From Acidimicrobiia bacterium (GTDB taxonomy: Bacteria; Actinomycetota; Acidimicrobiia; Acidimicrobiales; Bin134), in the NCBI GenBank assembly GCA_022825005.1, contig JAJDYU010000083.1:1-38329 (forward strand): a stretch of DNA of 38,329 nt, read 5' to 3'. Below are positions 38,119 to 38,329 of this stretch, in pieces. The notes beneath the pieces are model-generated. The model saw nothing but the letters and a program-made list of their open reading frames with translations. It made no database searches and had not been told where the DNA came from. The stretch's first letter is position 1. Each line of letters starts with the position of its first letter. Position numbers and translations under genes: made by a program.

Positions 38119-38329
38119 TTACCAGCCCCAGTAGTCCCCGCCGAAGCGCTCGTCGCGCTCGGCCAGCGCGCCTTTCATGCCCTTCTCCCGCGACGTCTCG
38201 TGGAAGTCGAACTCGTCGGGGCTGCGGCGGGTGCCCATCACGAACAAGGGGTGGACGCCGTAGTGGGGGGTGAATGACTGGCCGATGCCCAGCATGTCGT
38301 AGGCCAGGTGGGCCACGGCGCGGCCGGTG
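38119..38329 (-). CDS. C-terminal end of an unidentified gene (perhaps crotonase-like)
   Basis: The last 69 codons of a minus-strand gene that enters from the right edge; the frame is open to the end of the window. The tail includes AHLAYDMLGIGQSFTPHYG, FVMGTRRSPDEFDFHE and EKGMKGALAERDERFGGDY, ending in WGW and TAA. The pattern E-x-G-x-K-x-A-x2-ERD-x2-FG resembles the C-terminus of some enoyl-CoA hydratase/isomerase proteins, but this is a weak resemblance and the protein is not identified with confidence. The GTG at 38316 is probably internal. It converges with the TauD-like gene, 21 bp apart. Confidence 0.55.
   Translation of the reverse strand, partial: TGRAVAHLAYDMLGIGQSFTPHYGVHPLFVMGTRRSPDEFDFHETSREKGMKGALAERDERFGGDYWGW

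Noticed and set aside
1..38329. tRNA, rRNA, CRISPR, riboswitch, IS or phage features
   Set aside because: No cloverleaf, spaced repeat array, transposase, integrase or conserved leader motif was seen. This was judged by reading only; a tRNAscan or Rfam search would be decisive.

Overview
The window is very GC-rich, densely coded DNA with short intergenic gaps and no gene-free stretch above about 200 bases. The gene flavours point to a high-GC actinobacterium, probably Acidimicrobiia-like: non-pyrrolysine MttB homologues, several DMGDH-like flavoproteins, P450s, FadE/FadD-type enzymes, IclR control and apparently leaderless genes. This assignment is inference. No rRNA, tRNA, CRISPR array, IS element or phage gene was seen.

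Layout. (1) 1-4242, plus strand: the 3' end of a RACo-like corrinoid activase, an MttB-family methyltransferase, a GFA-family zinc protein, an IclR regulator and a Phd/PIN toxin-antitoxin pair. (2) 4289-8589, minus strand: an operon of a dimethylglycine-dehydrogenase-like flavoprotein followed by ETF beta and alpha. A MetF-like reductase diverges from it at 8725. (3) 9628-13108: a Rieske oxygenase diverging from an amidohydrolase with two VOC proteins. (4) 13123-19988: a P450 diverging from a plus-strand operon of SnoaL-like protein, [2Fe-2S] ferredoxin, two acyl-CoA dehydrogenase subunits, cyclase-family hydrolase and acyl-CoA ligase, which looks like a catabolic route for a hydrophobic acid. 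(5) 20017-25333: a Gfo/Idh/MocA dehydrogenase diverging from a GH2 glycosidase and a GMC oxidoreductase. (6) 25355-33122, minus strand: two more DMGDH-like flavoproteins, a second MttB homologue and an acyl-CoA dehydrogenase. (7) 33205-35428, minus strand: an SDR, a second P450 and a decayed cyclase tail. (8) 35499 to the end: metallophosphoesterase, SMP-30-like lactonase, TauD-like dioxygenase and the end of one unidentified gene.

How it may work together. Regions 1, 2 and 6 read as one dispersed system for stripping methyl groups from quaternary or tertiary amines of the betaine type. MttB proteins would move a methyl group to a corrinoid protein kept active by the RACo-like activase. DMGDH-like enzymes would remove further methyls onto tetrahydrofolate and pass electrons to the adjacent ETF. 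The MetF-like enzyme would connect methyl-THF and methylene-THF. Two near-identical 17-bp palindromes, one before iclR and one in the MetF/DMGDH divergent promoter, suggest the IclR protein controls this system. No corrinoid protein or corrinoid:THF methyltransferase is present in the window, so the scheme is incomplete here.

Six transcription units start with TANNNT exactly 6 nt before the start codon and no Shine-Dalgarno sequence, and a seventh nearly fits, suggesting leaderless mRNAs.
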